A stretch of DNA of 64,000 bases, taken from the NCBI RefSeq assembly GCF_002245895.1, contig NZ_NPJZ01000001.1, forward strand, positions 2,330,501 through 2,394,500, in the 5' to 3' direction. Source of the DNA: Rhodococcus sp. OK302 (GTDB lineage: Bacteria > Actinomycetota > Actinomycetes > Mycobacteriales > Mycobacteriaceae). Under the pieces are notes generated by a model. That model was not told the DNA's origin. It searched no databases and worked only from the letters and a program-made list of their open reading frames with translations. This document shows, in pieces, positions 1 through 10,179 of the stretch. Each line of letters begins with the position of its first letter. Within the stretch, counting starts at the first letter, position 1. The position numbers and the translations under genes are program-made.

Positions 1-424
1 CCACTGCAGCATCCGCTCCGCCGCGGGACAGGCTGATCAGTGCGCGATTCCGAAGGGGGCGAAGCAACTGCGTGCCCTTCCAGACCCAGTTTTCGCCCTC
101 GGCTTCGGCCAACGCATCGAGATCGACGAGCACGTCCCACTCGGGATTCTCGCTTTGATACTGCTCGAGGGTGGTGCGTCGCCACAGGCCACGAATATTG
201 ACGCCGTCTCGCCAGAAGTTGTACAGGTACTCGCCGCGTCGTCGGACGTACGGTATGCGCGCGTCGGTATCGAGGACCTCGCGGATATCCGACTGCATTT
301 CCTCGAACCGCTCACCGGAGGCGAGTTGTGCTTCGGTGACGGCATTGTGCGCCCGCACCCAATCGAGAGCGGCCTCGCCCGTGACATCTTCGAGCCAGAG
401 GTACGGATCATTGTCGGAAGTCAT
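1..424 (-). CDS. Prolyl oligopeptidase family protein (S9), N-terminal part
   Basis: The gene runs off the left edge; only about 141 N-terminal residues are present, read leftward from an ATG at 424. The translation opens with DPYLWLEDVTGEAALDWV, the usual start of prolyl oligopeptidases, and continues through NFWRD..RGLWRRTTLEQY to LSRGGADA, all typical of the beta-propeller domain. The alpha/beta-hydrolase catalytic domain lies outside the window. The family cleaves short peptides after proline. A 16-bp hairpin lies just upstream of the start and belongs to the neighbouring mycolyltransferase. Confidence 0.85.
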   Translation of the reverse strand, partial: MTSDNDPYLWLEDVTGEAALDWVRAHNAVTEAQLASGERFEEMQSDIREVLDTDARIPYVRRRGEYLYNFWRDGVNIRGLWRRTTLEQYQSENPEWDVLVDLDALAEAEGENWVWKGTQLLRPLRNRALISLSRGGADAAV

Positions 425-455
425 GGGTTCATTCTTACTGCTACCCGATGACAGT

Positions 456-497
456 ATTCGACCCCGCTCCCGAGAAGCTGTGGGAGCGGGGTCGAAT
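456..497 (-). terminator. Rho-independent-type hairpin after the first mycolyltransferase
   Basis: A perfect 16-bp inverted repeat (456-471 with 482-497, loop GAGAAGCTGT) lies 8 bases past the stop of the leftward mycolyltransferase. The same hairpin with an identical loop sits behind the paralogue at 1694-1735. Confidence 0.8.
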
Positions 498-505
498 TGT
501 TGAAC

Positions 506-1570
506 TCAGATGTCGAGCGAACGCGCGATCATCGGCCAGGAGTTGTGGAGATCGTCCTGCCAGTAACCCCACGAGTGGGTACCGACGGGCTTGAAGTCGA
601 ACGTGGCCGGGATGTTCAGGTCGTGGAGGCGGTAGGCGAGGTTGTGTGTGCAGTGGTTGACTGCTGCCTCGATGACGCCGCCGACGATGATCTGGTTGGC
701 CAGGGCTACGGCCTGACCGTTGACTGCTTCGTTGGCGAGGTTGTCATGCGGGCCGGGCAGACCGGATCCGGTGGAGACGTACAGCTCGGTGCCGCGCAGC
801 TTCTCGGCGTTGACAACCGGGTCGTTGGCAACCCAGCCCGGGCCGTCGAGCGGGCCCCACATGTTGGTGATGTCTGCGCCGCCTCTGCCGCCGGTGACCA
901 GCTGAATCGAGTTCTGGCCGATGGGAGTGCTGGTCTCGGCGCAACCGCTGTACGCACCGACGCTCTTGTAGAAGCCGGGCTTCGCGATGGCGAGGTTCAG
1001 GACCGACGTGGCGGTCATCGAGATCGCGGAGATCGACTGGACGCCGTTGGTGTTGAATTCCTTGTCGATGACGGGCGGGAGTTCCTCGGTGAGGAACGTC
1101 TGCCACTTCTGACGTCCGAGAGCCGGATCGTCGTTCACCCAGTCGGTGTAGTAGCTGAATGCGCCTTCGAGTGGGGTGACGACGTTGACGTTCTTTTCCT
1201 GGAAAAAGTTCATGATGTCGGTCTTGACCTGCCAGGTCGCAGTGTCCTCGCCGCCGCCCGCTCCGTTGAGGAGGTAGAGCGTCGGGCGCTGCTCGCTGGT
1301 ATCTGCGGGGGTGATGACCTCGAGTGGGATATCGCGGCCCATGGACGGGGAGAACACCTTGATGGTGGTCTTGCGTCCGTTGTCGGCGCGGCTCGAGAGC
1401 TTGGAACCCGTTGCGTTGACCTTGGCCACTGCCGCGGTGGCAGTTGTATTTCCGCTGGCTGCTGTATCTCCACCCGCGGAGGACACGGCCGGACTGATCA
1501 GCATCGGCAATACGGAAACGGCTGCTATCGCGGCGACCATACGGCCACGCTTGAATGTACGAGCGCCCAT
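506..1570 (-). CDS. Mycolyltransferase (antigen 85/Cmt family), copy 1
   Basis: This is a secreted esterase-family enzyme of 354 aa that is expected to transfer mycolic acids to trehalose or arabinogalactan in the cell envelope. Residues 1-33 form a signal peptide (RTFKRGR, then a hydrophobic stretch). The likely triad is S184 in SAISMTAT, E262 in RGTELYV and H332 in GTHSWGYW. I chose the ATG at 1570, with GGAGG 11 bases upstream; a GTG at 1588 would add six residues. The upstream gene at 1752 is a close paralogue. The exact acceptor cannot be told from sequence. Confidence 0.85.
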   Translation of the reverse strand: MGARTFKRGRMVAAIAAVSVLPMLISPAVSSAGGDTAASGNTTATAAVAKVNATGSKLSSRADNGRKTTIKVFSPSMGRDIPLEVITPADTSEQRPTLYLLNGAGGGEDTATWQVKTDIMNFFQEKNVNVVTPLEGAFSYYTDWVNDDPALGRQKWQTFLTEELPPVIDKEFNTNGVQSISAISMTATSVLNLAIAKPGFYKSVGAYSGCAETSTPIGQNSIQLVTGGRGGADITNMWGPLDGPGWVANDPVVNAEKLRGTELYVSTGSGLPGPHDNLANEAVNGQAVALANQIIVGGVIEAAVNHCTHNLAYRLHDLNIPATFDFKPVGTHSWGYWQDDLHNSWPMIARSLDI

Positions 1571-1693
1571 ACTCTCTGAAACCTCCACTACTTTTGCCCC
1601 GAAAGACGTTCGGGATCAATGTCTTCGGTCAGTAAACCAGAAACATCATGGTCAGGTGGTCTTTTTGACCGTTTCGGTGCCCGGTAATACAGC

Positions 1694-1735
1694 ATTCGGC
1701 CCCGCTCCCGAGAAGCTGTGGGAGCGGGGCCGAAT
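1694..1735 (-). terminator. Hairpin after the second mycolyltransferase
   Basis: A 16-bp stem (1694-1709 with 1720-1735) has the same ten-base loop as the hairpin at 456-497. One stem pair is A:T in one copy and G:C in the other, so pairing has been kept. Confidence 0.8.
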
Positions 1736-1751
1736 GGTTAAACCGGTTTCT

Positions 1752-2816
1752 CTAGTTCTTGACGTCCATGGAGTTGGCAATCATGTTCCAGGAGTTGTGG
1801 AGATCGTCCTGCCAGTAGCCCCACGAGTGGGTGCCGGTGGGCTTGAAGTCGAACGTCGCCGGGATGTTCAGGTCCTTGAGGCGGTACGCGAGGTTGTGCG
1901 TGCAGTAGTTGACTGCAGCCTCGATGATGCCGCCGACGATGACCTGGTTGGCCAAGGTGCCGACCTGACCGTTGATTGCCGGGTTGGCGAGGGTGTCATG
2001 CGGGCCGGGCAGGCCGGATCCGGTAGAGACGTACAGCTCGGTGCCGCGCAGCTTCTCGGCGTTGACAACCGGGTCGTTGGCAACCCAACCCGGGCCGCCG
2101 ACGGGGCCCCACATGTTGGTGACGTCTGCGTCGCCGCGCATGCCGACAACCAGTTCGATCGAAGCCTGGCCGACGGGAGTGCTGGTCTCGGCGCAACCGC
2201 TGTACGCGCCAACGCTCTTGTAGAAGCCGGGCTTTGCGATGGCGAGGTTCAGAACCGACGTGGCGGTCATGGAGATCGCGGAGATCGACTGGACGCCGTT
2301 GGTGTTGAACGTGTCATTGATGACGGGCGGAAGTTCCTCATTGAGGAACGTCTGCCACTTCTGAACACCGAGAGCCGGATCGGCCTTTTCCCAGTCGGTG
2401 TAGTAGCTGAAGGCGCCTTCGATCGGGGTGACGACGTTGACGTTCTTGTCCTGGAAGAAGTTCATGATGTCGGTGTTGCGCTGCCAGGTCGCGCGATCTT
2501 CGCCGCCGCCGGCACCGTTGAGAAGGTAGAGCGTGGGGTACTGCTGGGTGGTGTCCGTGGGCGTGAGGACCTCGACCGGGATATCGCGGCCCATGGACGG
2601 GGAGAACACCTTGATGGTGGTCTTGCCGCCGGCGGTGGTCTTGCTCGTGAGCTTGGAACCCGTGGTGTTGACCTTGGCTGCCGCTGCCGTGGCTGTCGCC
2701 GCGTCAGTTGCTCCGCTGTCAGCAGAGGACATAGCCGGGCTGATCAGCATCGGCAGTACGGACACTGCTGCTATAGCGGCGACCAAACGGCCACGCTTGA
2801 ATGTACGAGCACGCAT
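1752..2816 (-). CDS. Mycolyltransferase (antigen 85/Cmt family), copy 2
   Basis: This is a 354-aa paralogue of the gene at 506-1570 and shares most of its residues, including the Ser motif SAISMTAT, the RGTELYVSTGSGLPGPHD block with the Glu, and GTHSWGYW with the His. A signal peptide precedes a variable Ala/Thr-rich stretch, where the two copies differ most. An in-frame GTG lies six codons upstream of the chosen ATG. Both copies read leftward, each with its own terminator, so they may be expressed independently. The role is envelope mycoloylation by family membership; specificity is unknown. Confidence 0.85.
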   Translation of the reverse strand: MRARTFKRGRLVAAIAAVSVLPMLISPAMSSADSGATDAATATAAAAKVNTTGSKLTSKTTAGGKTTIKVFSPSMGRDIPVEVLTPTDTTQQYPTLYLLNGAGGGEDRATWQRNTDIMNFFQDKNVNVVTPIEGAFSYYTDWEKADPALGVQKWQTFLNEELPPVINDTFNTNGVQSISAISMTATSVLNLAIAKPGFYKSVGAYSGCAETSTPVGQASIELVVGMRGDADVTNMWGPVGGPGWVANDPVVNAEKLRGTELYVSTGSGLPGPHDTLANPAINGQVGTLANQVIVGGIIEAAVNYCTHNLAYRLKDLNIPATFDFKPTGTHSWGYWQDDLHNSWNMIANSMDVKN

Positions 2817-3014
2817 ACGCTCAGAACCCTCCACCTAAATTGCCCCTACAGATCCGCCCCGGGTGGAACGGTCCTTCTTCGACACTGCATCCTTCGACAC
2901 TGCTCTGTACGAGTTGCAAATTCCGGCGCATAGAGAGCGTGTAAGTCTTGATCTTTCTACAGGATCAGCGCGCTATTTGCTAGTGAACCAAGGATTTGCT
3001 GAACGAATGACCAG

Positions 3015-3043
3015 TATCGGTGGAATATTGATGTTTACCGATA
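3015..3043. promoter_or_regulatory. Inverted repeat before the M19 dipeptidase gene
   Basis: TATCGGT (3015-3021) and ACCGATA (3037-3043) are separated by 15 bases and end 10 bases before the GTG at 3054. This could be an operator or a leader hairpin. The rest of 2817-3053 holds no convincing gene; it is the region between the leftward mycolyltransferase and the rightward dipeptidase. Confidence 0.4.
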
Positions 3044-3053
3044 TGATTATTGG

Positions 3054-4040
3054 GTGAACCGGACATATCCAATCTGGGAACAGCACTGCTGCCTGCCGTT
3101 GCAGTCCAATGCCTCCATAGCGGACCTATTGCGGTACAAGCGGCCCGAAGGCAGTTACGTTTCGGTCAACGTTGGTTACGCGCCGCAGTCTCGGGCTGAT
3201 TCGACAGCGTTAGTCAAGAGCTTCGCCTGGCAGGCCCGTGTCGAATATCCGGAAATCACCCCGGTTCAGACAATCGGCGACGTTGTCGAGATTCAACAGT
3301 CGGGTGGAATCGCTTTGGGGTTCGACCTCGAAGATTCCAATCCGCTGGACGGCGATCCCGACAACATCGCGTACTTCTACGATCTCGGCGTGCGGTCCAT
3401 GTTGCCGACGTATAACCACGTCAACGCTGCGGGTTGTGGGTGCCTCGACGCCGACGACACGGGCTTGACCGCCTACGGACGCGACCTCGTGGCCGAGATG
3501 AATCGCGTCGGAATGATGGTGGACGGATCACACTGCTCGGTGCAAACCGGACTGGATCTGGCGACAGCTACCGCGCAGCCGATGATCTACAGCCATTCCA
3601 ACCTCCGCAGATTGTGGGACCACCCTCGCAACATCACCGACGACCAAGCCAAGGCCTGCGCCGGCACCGGTGGAGTTATCGGGATCAACGGAGTCGGAAT
3701 CTTCCTGGGTGTCAACGGACCGACCGACACACAGGCTCGTCTCGAGGCGATGGCAGACCACATCGAGGAAGCCGTCAACCTCGTCGGCGTCGATCACGTC
3801 GGAATCGGCTCGGACTATTCCTTCGACGCCGAAGATTTTCTCGAGGAGATCGACCACCACGCGTCGTCGTTCTCGGACATGTACACAAAGTGGGGTCCGC
3901 TGCAGTGGGTGCCGCCGGAAGACACTCTCACCTTGGACGTCGTACTGCGTCGGCGCGGCTTCGACGAACCAGCCATCGAGGCCGTATACGGCGGAAACTT
4001 CGCCCGAGTTGCCGCGCAAGTCTGGTCTACCGACGAGTAA
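3054..4040 (+). CDS. Membrane dipeptidase family protein (peptidase M19)
   Basis: This 328-aa protein has the M19 TIM-barrel pattern. Metal-site residues appear in order: His in WEQHCCLPL, Glu in FDLEDSNPL, His in VDGSHCS, His in YSHSNLR and Asp in VGIGSDYSFD. The family normally has HxD at the first site (DGHND); here it is H11-x-C13, so one zinc ligand is changed. The family hydrolyses dipeptides, some with D-residues, and some members act on other substrates. Start is GTG. No signal peptide is visible. The lpd gene follows by about 50 bases. Confidence 0.8.
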   Translation: MNRTYPIWEQHCCLPLQSNASIADLLRYKRPEGSYVSVNVGYAPQSRADSTALVKSFAWQARVEYPEITPVQTIGDVVEIQQSGGIALGFDLEDSNPLDGDPDNIAYFYDLGVRSMLPTYNHVNAAGCGCLDADDTGLTAYGRDLVAEMNRVGMMVDGSHCSVQTGLDLATATAQPMIYSHSNLRRLWDHPRNITDDQAKACAGTGGVIGINGVGIFLGVNGPTDTQARLEAMADHIEEAVNLVGVDHVGIGSDYSFDAEDFLEEIDHHASSFSDMYTKWGPLQWVPPEDTLTLDVVLRRRGFDEPAIEAVYGGNFARVAAQVWSTDE

Positions 4041-4083
4041 TGCGACCATCCGGGGACAAGGAAACAACGCAGGACTACCCTGA

Positions 4084-5492
<1,409 letters not shown>

Positions 5493-5504
5493 TCTTTTCC
5501 GGGC

Positions 5505-5551
5505 AAGCCCCGTTCGTCTTTCCGATCAGGAACGACGAACGGGGCTTTTTC
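5505..5551 (+). terminator. Terminator after lpdA
   Basis: AGCCCCGTTCGTC (5506-5518) pairs with GACGAACGGGGCT (5534-5546) and is followed by a T run. It begins 13 bases past the lpdA stop and also lies behind the convergent HxlR gene. Confidence 0.85.
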
Positions 5552-5578
5552 CGTTCCTGCCCAGTTTTCGGTCGGGGC

Positions 5579-5989
5579 TCACTGACCTCGGGCGTCGTAC
5601 TCTGTCTGGGACGCAACGATTTTCGGTACCTGGGATTCGAGTAATTCGATCAGTGCTGTGATCTTCTCGGCGACGTCGGCGCCGAGTTCGGTCAAGCTGT
5701 ATTCCACTTTGGGCGGGATGGTTTCAAGCACCTCGCGGTGCACGAGGCCGTCCCGCTCGAGTGTTTGCAGGGTCTGCGAGAGCATGCGTTCGCTGACGCC
5801 GTCGACGCGGCGACGCAGTGCGCTGAACCGGTACGGGCCTTCGTTCAATGCTGCGAGCGCAAGTGCTCCCCAGCGTCCGGTGGCGTTCTGCAGGGCCATC
5901 CGAGAGTGGCAACCACGAGCGAAGACGTCGGCTTCGAGGGTGGGATCAGCTGTTTCGGCAGCACTGTGCGGGGTATCGGTGCTGGTCAT
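5579..5989 (-). CDS. HxlR-type winged-helix regulator
   Basis: This is a 136-aa regulator. It has the HxlR core: GRWGALALAALNEGPYRFSALRRRVDGVSERMLSQTL, the wing with VHREV, and PPKVEYSLTELG near residues 95-107. The conserved Cys before the domain (ARGCHSRM) is present; such cysteines sense oxidants or quinones in some members. It is divergent from the NmrA-type gene at 6106 and very probably controls it through the inverted repeat at 6037-6059. Confidence 0.88.
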   Translation of the reverse strand: MTSTDTPHSAAETADPTLEADVFARGCHSRMALQNATGRWGALALAALNEGPYRFSALRRRVDGVSERMLSQTLQTLERDGLVHREVLETIPPKVEYSLTELGADVAEKITALIELLESQVPKIVASQTEYDARGQ

Positions 5990-6036
5990 GGATTCAGGCT
6001 ACTACTGCACCAAGCGATAGTGCTATCTGTTCATGT

Positions 6037-6059
6037 TGCACTTACGAAAAATTAGTGCA
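6037..6059. promoter_or_regulatory. Putative HxlR operator
   Basis: TGCACT (6037-6042) and AGTGCA (6054-6059) form an inverted repeat in the divergent gap between the HxlR and NmrA-type genes. A weaker GCAC/AGTGC pair lies just to the left, near 6007-6023. Confidence 0.5.
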
Positions 6060-6105
6060 TGATGGTTGTAGGAACTTTACGCTTCAACCTAAATTGGGAG
6101 ATCGC

Positions 6106-6957
6106 ATGAGCATCGCAGTCACCGGCGCAACGGGAAACCTCGGACAACTTGTTGTCGAGGCACTGATCGGGCGGGGGACACCCGCGTCGGACATCATCGC
6201 AGTGGTTCGCAATCCGGAGAAGGCCGCAGATCTGTCCGCGAGTGGCGTCGTGGTTCGGAAGGCGGACTACTCCGACGCCGCGGCATTGGAAGCAGCTCTG
6301 ATCGGCGTCGACAAGTTGATTCTGATCTCGGGCAGCGAAGTGGGTTCACGGCTTCCTCAGCACACCAACATCATTGACGCAGCCAAGGCTGCAGGCGTCG
6401 GATTCATTGCTTACACCAGCATCCTGGGTGCCCAGGACACTCCGATGAAGTTGGCCGCCGAGCACAAGGCAACGGAGGATGTTCTTGCCAAGAGCGGCGT
6501 TCCCTTCGCGCTCCTACGCAACGGTTGGTACTGGGAAAACTTCACCAATGACCTGGCCGGCGTCGTCGAACGCGGCGCACTGGTCGGCGCGGGAGCAGAC
6601 GGAAAGATCGCCGCTGCTGCGCGTGCGGACTACGCCGACGCTGCCGCAGTAGTAGTCACCACCGACGGACATGACGGCGCGGTCTACGAACTGGGCGGCG
6701 ACGAAAGGCTCACATACACCGAATTGGCTGCGAAGATCAGTGAATTCGCGGGCAAGCCCGTCGAGTACCAGTTTGTGCCGGAGGATGCTTACCGGGGAAT
6801 TCTGGAGAGCGTCGGCCTGCCTGCCCCGGTGGCGCAGATTCTCGCAGACTCCGATGCGGCAATTGCCAAGGGCGCGTTGGATACCGAATCCGGTGACCTA
6901 CAGAAGTTGATCGGCCGCAGCAGCACGCCGGTGATCGAGGTCTTGCGTCAGGCATAA
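6106..6957 (+). CDS. NmrA/QorB-like NAD(P)-binding oxidoreductase
   Basis: This 283-aa atypical short-chain dehydrogenase opens with the nucleotide motif VTGATGNLG (residues 5-13). VVRNPEKAADL, YTSILGA and LRNGWYWENF match the NmrA/quinone oxidoreductase QorB group. Such proteins reduce quinones with NADPH or sense the NADP ratio. The ATG at 6106 follows a GGGAG box; an upstream in-frame extension crosses the operator and is not used. Divergence from an HxlR regulator is the standard arrangement for electrophile-induced reductases. Confidence 0.85.
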   Translation: MSIAVTGATGNLGQLVVEALIGRGTPASDIIAVVRNPEKAADLSASGVVVRKADYSDAAALEAALIGVDKLILISGSEVGSRLPQHTNIIDAAKAAGVGFIAYTSILGAQDTPMKLAAEHKATEDVLAKSGVPFALLRNGWYWENFTNDLAGVVERGALVGAGADGKIAAAARADYADAAAVVVTTDGHDGAVYELGGDERLTYTELAAKISEFAGKPVEYQFVPEDAYRGILESVGLPAPVAQILADSDAAIAKGALDTESGDLQKLIGRSSTPVIEVLRQA

Positions 6958-6987
6958 ATTCGACCGCTCAGGCGGTAGCGTGTCGCT

Positions 6988-8485
6988 ATGTCCCATGACG
7001 ATCGCGAAGATGTCAGTTTGGCGGGACGCCGCGAGTGGGCGGCGTTGTCGGTTCTTGTTCTCGCGGTGGTGATGCTCGCGGTAGACGGCACCGTCCTGTC
7101 GCTGGCTGTTCCCGCGTTGAGTGCAGATCTGGCGCCCACGTCGAATCAGCTTCTCTGGATCGGCGATATCTATTCTCTCGCCCTGGCCGGACTGTTGGTC
7201 ACGATGGGTACGCTCGCCGATCGCGTCGGTCGGAAACGTCTACTGCTCATCGGTGCAGCAGGATTCGGCTTGGCCTCTCTACTGGCGGCATTCGCACCCA
7301 CCGCCGGGTGGTTGATCGCCGCACGTTTCCTTCTCGGCGTTGCCGGCGCGACATTGATGCCGTCGACGTTGTCCATCATCCGAAACATGTTCGAGAACGC
7401 ACGTCAGCGGACTACCGCGATCGCGATCTGGGCGGCGGCGGCATCTGGCGGTGCCGCCATCGGTCCGCTCGTGGGTGGCGCTCTGCTGGAACACTTCTGG
7501 TGGGGCTCGGTATTCATCATCAACGTTCCCGTGATCATCATCTTGATCGTCTTCGGGTACGTACTGATACCAGAATCGCGTGATCCCAACCCGGGAAAAT
7601 TCGACCTGTTCAGTGCAGCTCTGTCCATGATCGCGATCGTTGCCCTGGTGTACGCCGTCAAGGCAGCAGTCAGTGGCGGGAACCTGTGGGTGCCGATGGG
7701 GGCACTCGTCGTGGGGGTCGCGGCGGGGTGGATCTTTATTCGGAGACAGCAGTATTCGTCGTCCCCGCTGATCGACGTATCGCTGTTCCGTCATCCGGCA
7801 TTCGCGGGTGCTGTCACCGCAACATTTGTTTCTGTGCTGGCTTTCAGTGGATTGTTGTTCTTCTTCTCGCAGTACCTGCAACTCGTGCGAGGGAATGGAC
7901 CACTGCAAGCGGGCATTCGGGAACTTCCGGTGACTCTCGCGTCGGTCGCCGTCGTGGGAATTGCGGGCAGCCTGGTCCTACGGTTCGGGCGAGGCTACGT
8001 CATCGGCGGTGGGCTGGCACTTGCCGCGCTCGGAATGGGCGGCATCGCGATTGCCAGTGACGCTGCGCAGTACTTCTGGCTGGCACTTGCCCTGGTCCTG
8101 GTGGGACTGGGTGTGGGGCTTGCCTTTACATTGACCACAGATGCCGTCATGACGGCAGTTCCGCCGGACAAAGCTGGGTCGGCATCGGCAGTATCCGAGA
8201 CGGCCTACGAACTCGGCGTTGCACTGGGAATTCGCACTGTTGGGCAGTTTGCTTGCGACGCTCTACCGGGCTGGGCTGAACACAGACTCGTTACCGCCGG
8301 CAGTGGCCGACAAGGTCACGGATTCACTTGCATCTGCGGTGAACGTACTACCGCCGGAATCCGAGTTACTTCACGAAGCAAAAGTTGCGTTTGTGCACGC
8401 CATGCAATGGACATCCGTGACGTCAGCAGTACTGCTGGCAGTAGCGGCTGCCATTGCATGGCGAGTGATTCCGTCGTCGAAGTAG
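6988..8485 (+). pseudogene. MFS drug exporter (DHA2 type), frameshifted near the C-terminus
   Basis: This is a 14-TM QacA/SmvA-like proton antiporter. Motif A is seen as ADRVGRKR and a motif C region as SGGAAIGPLVGG. The first frame is normal through SETAYELGVALGI (8232) and then turns into charged, cysteine-rich nonsense. Skipping the single base C8233 restores ALLGSLLATLYRAGL and a last helix ending RVIPSSK at 8485, giving about 498 aa. If uncorrected, the protein loses its last two helices. This may be a sequencing insertion or a true mutation. It follows the NmrA gene by 30 bases and may be co-transcribed. Confidence 0.82.
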
Positions 8486-8489
8486 GGGG

Positions 8490-10109
8490 TTAGCCCATGT
8501 GGACTGCGCCCTCGGCGGGCAAGTCACCCTTCTTGGCGCGGACGAGCACAAACACCACCGGAGTGATGACGGCGATAAGGAGTGCCGCCCAGCCGAATAC
8601 GGCGGAGTAGCCCGCAACCTCGGCGCCGAAGAAGTAGTCGGTGAGCGAAGAAATGAAGTCCTGAACCGGCTGCGGGAGAAGCGACAGTTGGTCGGCGCTC
8701 GGCAAGGCTGCGTTAGCCATATCGGTGGGAATCATCTCTGCGGGAAGGCCTTCGGGAGGCGCCGGCATCGCGTTGTCTGCGCTGAAGGCGGACTTGGCGG
8801 ACGCGTAGATCGTCGTGAACAGCGCGGTTCCCAGTGCGCCACCGATCTGTAGGGTGGCGTTGACGAGGGCGCTGGCTGCGCCGGCGTCATGGTCGGGGAC
8901 GCCGATCAGTGCGAGGTTCTGCATCGGGACCAACAGAAGGCCCAAACCAAAGCCGAAGAATGCAAGACCGGGGAACACATGGGTCCAGTACGAGCTGTCA
9001 ACCTCGATCTGGGTGAGCAGCAACAGGCCTACGGCCGCAAACAGTGGCCCGGCAAGCATCAGTGGCTTGGGCCCGATCTGGGTGGACAGTTGTGCTGCGA
9101 TGGCGGTCGCGATCACGATGAAGAAGGTCATGGCCAGAGATCCGACGCCGGCCATGACGGGGCTGAATCCGAGCACGATCTGCAGGTAGAACGTCAGGTA
9201 CAGGGTGCCGCCGAGGAGTGCTGCGCCCACGAGCATGGAGCCGATCAGTGCGGCGCCGCGGTCACGATGCCACGGAACGCTCAGTGGCAGAAGCGGATTC
9301 TTGGTGCGGCTCTCGACAAAGACGAAGAGTGCGAGGAAGACGAGGCCCAAGCCGATGAACAGAAGTGTGTCGGTCTGACCCCAACCATGCTCGGCGCGCG
9401 TGAATCCGTAGACCAGGGATCCGAGGCCCAGTGCGATGAGGACGGCGCCGGGGAGGTCGTAGCTGGTATCGCCGTGAGCCTTGGTCTCCTTGATGACGGG
9501 GACGGCTGCGGCGATGGCGATGAGTGCGATGGGGATGTTCACGAGCAGGCACCAGCGCCAGTCGACGTACTGCGTCAGAACGCCGCCGAGCAGCAGGCCG
9601 ATGGCAGCGCCACCGCCGGAGATTGCGCCGTAGACGGCAAAAGCCTTGGCGCGCTCCTTCTCTCCGATGAAGGTGGTGGTGAGCATCGCGAGTGCGGCGG
9701 GTGCGAGGAGGGCGGCAAAGACGCCCTGGCCGGCGCGGGCGATGAAAAGTTCCATGCCGGTCTGTGCGATTCCGCCGATGCCGGAGGCGATGGCGAAGCC
9801 GGCCATACCGACGATGAAGGAACGTTTGCGGCCCCAGTAATCGGCGATGCGACCACCGAGTAGAAGGAGTGCGCCGAATGCCAAGGCATACGAGGTGACC
9901 ACCCAGGCGCGATCAAGGTCGCTGATGCCGAGTTCTTCCTGCGCGGCGGGAAGGGCGATGGAGACGATGGTGCCGTCGAGCACCACCATGAGTTGCGCAA
10001 ACGCGACGATGCAGAGCACCAGCCAACGGCGTTGATGGTTCGGGTTCTCGGAGGTGACCGGGGACGGCGGCTGGGCGCCGCTTCCCACGTCGGAGGTGGT
10101 GGTGGTCAT
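8490..10109 (-). CDS. MFS drug exporter (DHA2/EmrB-QacA family)
   Basis: This intact 539-aa, 14-helix transporter begins MTTTTSDVGS. The loop motif GGRIADYWGRKRSF and motif C region GGGAAIGLLLGGVLTQYVDWRW mark the DHA2 family, which exports cationic drugs, dyes or antibiotics. A long extracytoplasmic loop precedes the last helix (NAMPAPPEGLPAEMIPTD), and the C-terminus is short and charged. I chose ATG 10109, since the longer frame runs into the divergent regulator's promoter. A TetR gene starts 71 bases away in the opposite direction and probably represses it. Confidence 0.9.
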   Translation of the reverse strand: MTTTTSDVGSGAQPPSPVTSENPNHQRRWLVLCIVAFAQLMVVLDGTIVSIALPAAQEELGISDLDRAWVVTSYALAFGALLLLGGRIADYWGRKRSFIVGMAGFAIASGIGGIAQTGMELFIARAGQGVFAALLAPAALAMLTTTFIGEKERAKAFAVYGAISGGGAAIGLLLGGVLTQYVDWRWCLLVNIPIALIAIAAAVPVIKETKAHGDTSYDLPGAVLIALGLGSLVYGFTRAEHGWGQTDTLLFIGLGLVFLALFVFVESRTKNPLLPLSVPWHRDRGAALIGSMLVGAALLGGTLYLTFYLQIVLGFSPVMAGVGSLAMTFFIVIATAIAAQLSTQIGPKPLMLAGPLFAAVGLLLLTQIEVDSSYWTHVFPGLAFFGFGLGLLLVPMQNLALIGVPDHDAGAASALVNATLQIGGALGTALFTTIYASAKSAFSADNAMPAPPEGLPAEMIPTDMANAALPSADQLSLLPQPVQDFISSLTDYFFGAEVAGYSAVFGWAALLIAVITPVVFVLVRAKKGDLPAEGAVHMG

Positions 10110-10146
10110 AAGTGTAAAAGCTAGTGGAGCCTTCGATGCAGAGTCA

Positions 10147-10162
10147 AACGAAATAGTTCGTT
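10147..10162. promoter_or_regulatory. Putative TetR operator
   Basis: AACGAA-ATAG-TTCGTT is a perfect 6-bp inverted repeat in the 70-base gap between the divergent exporter and TetR genes. A second TTCGGT follows on the right. Confidence 0.5.
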
Positions 10163-10179
10163 CGGTTACGATAATCACT

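Noticed and set aside
497..1579. 360-residue frame antisense to the first mycolyltransferase
   Set aside because: Shadow of the real gene; the same artefact occurs over the second copy.
2863..3057. 64-residue frame before the dipeptidase
   Set aside because: No ribosome site or family; it covers the promoter and inverted repeat.
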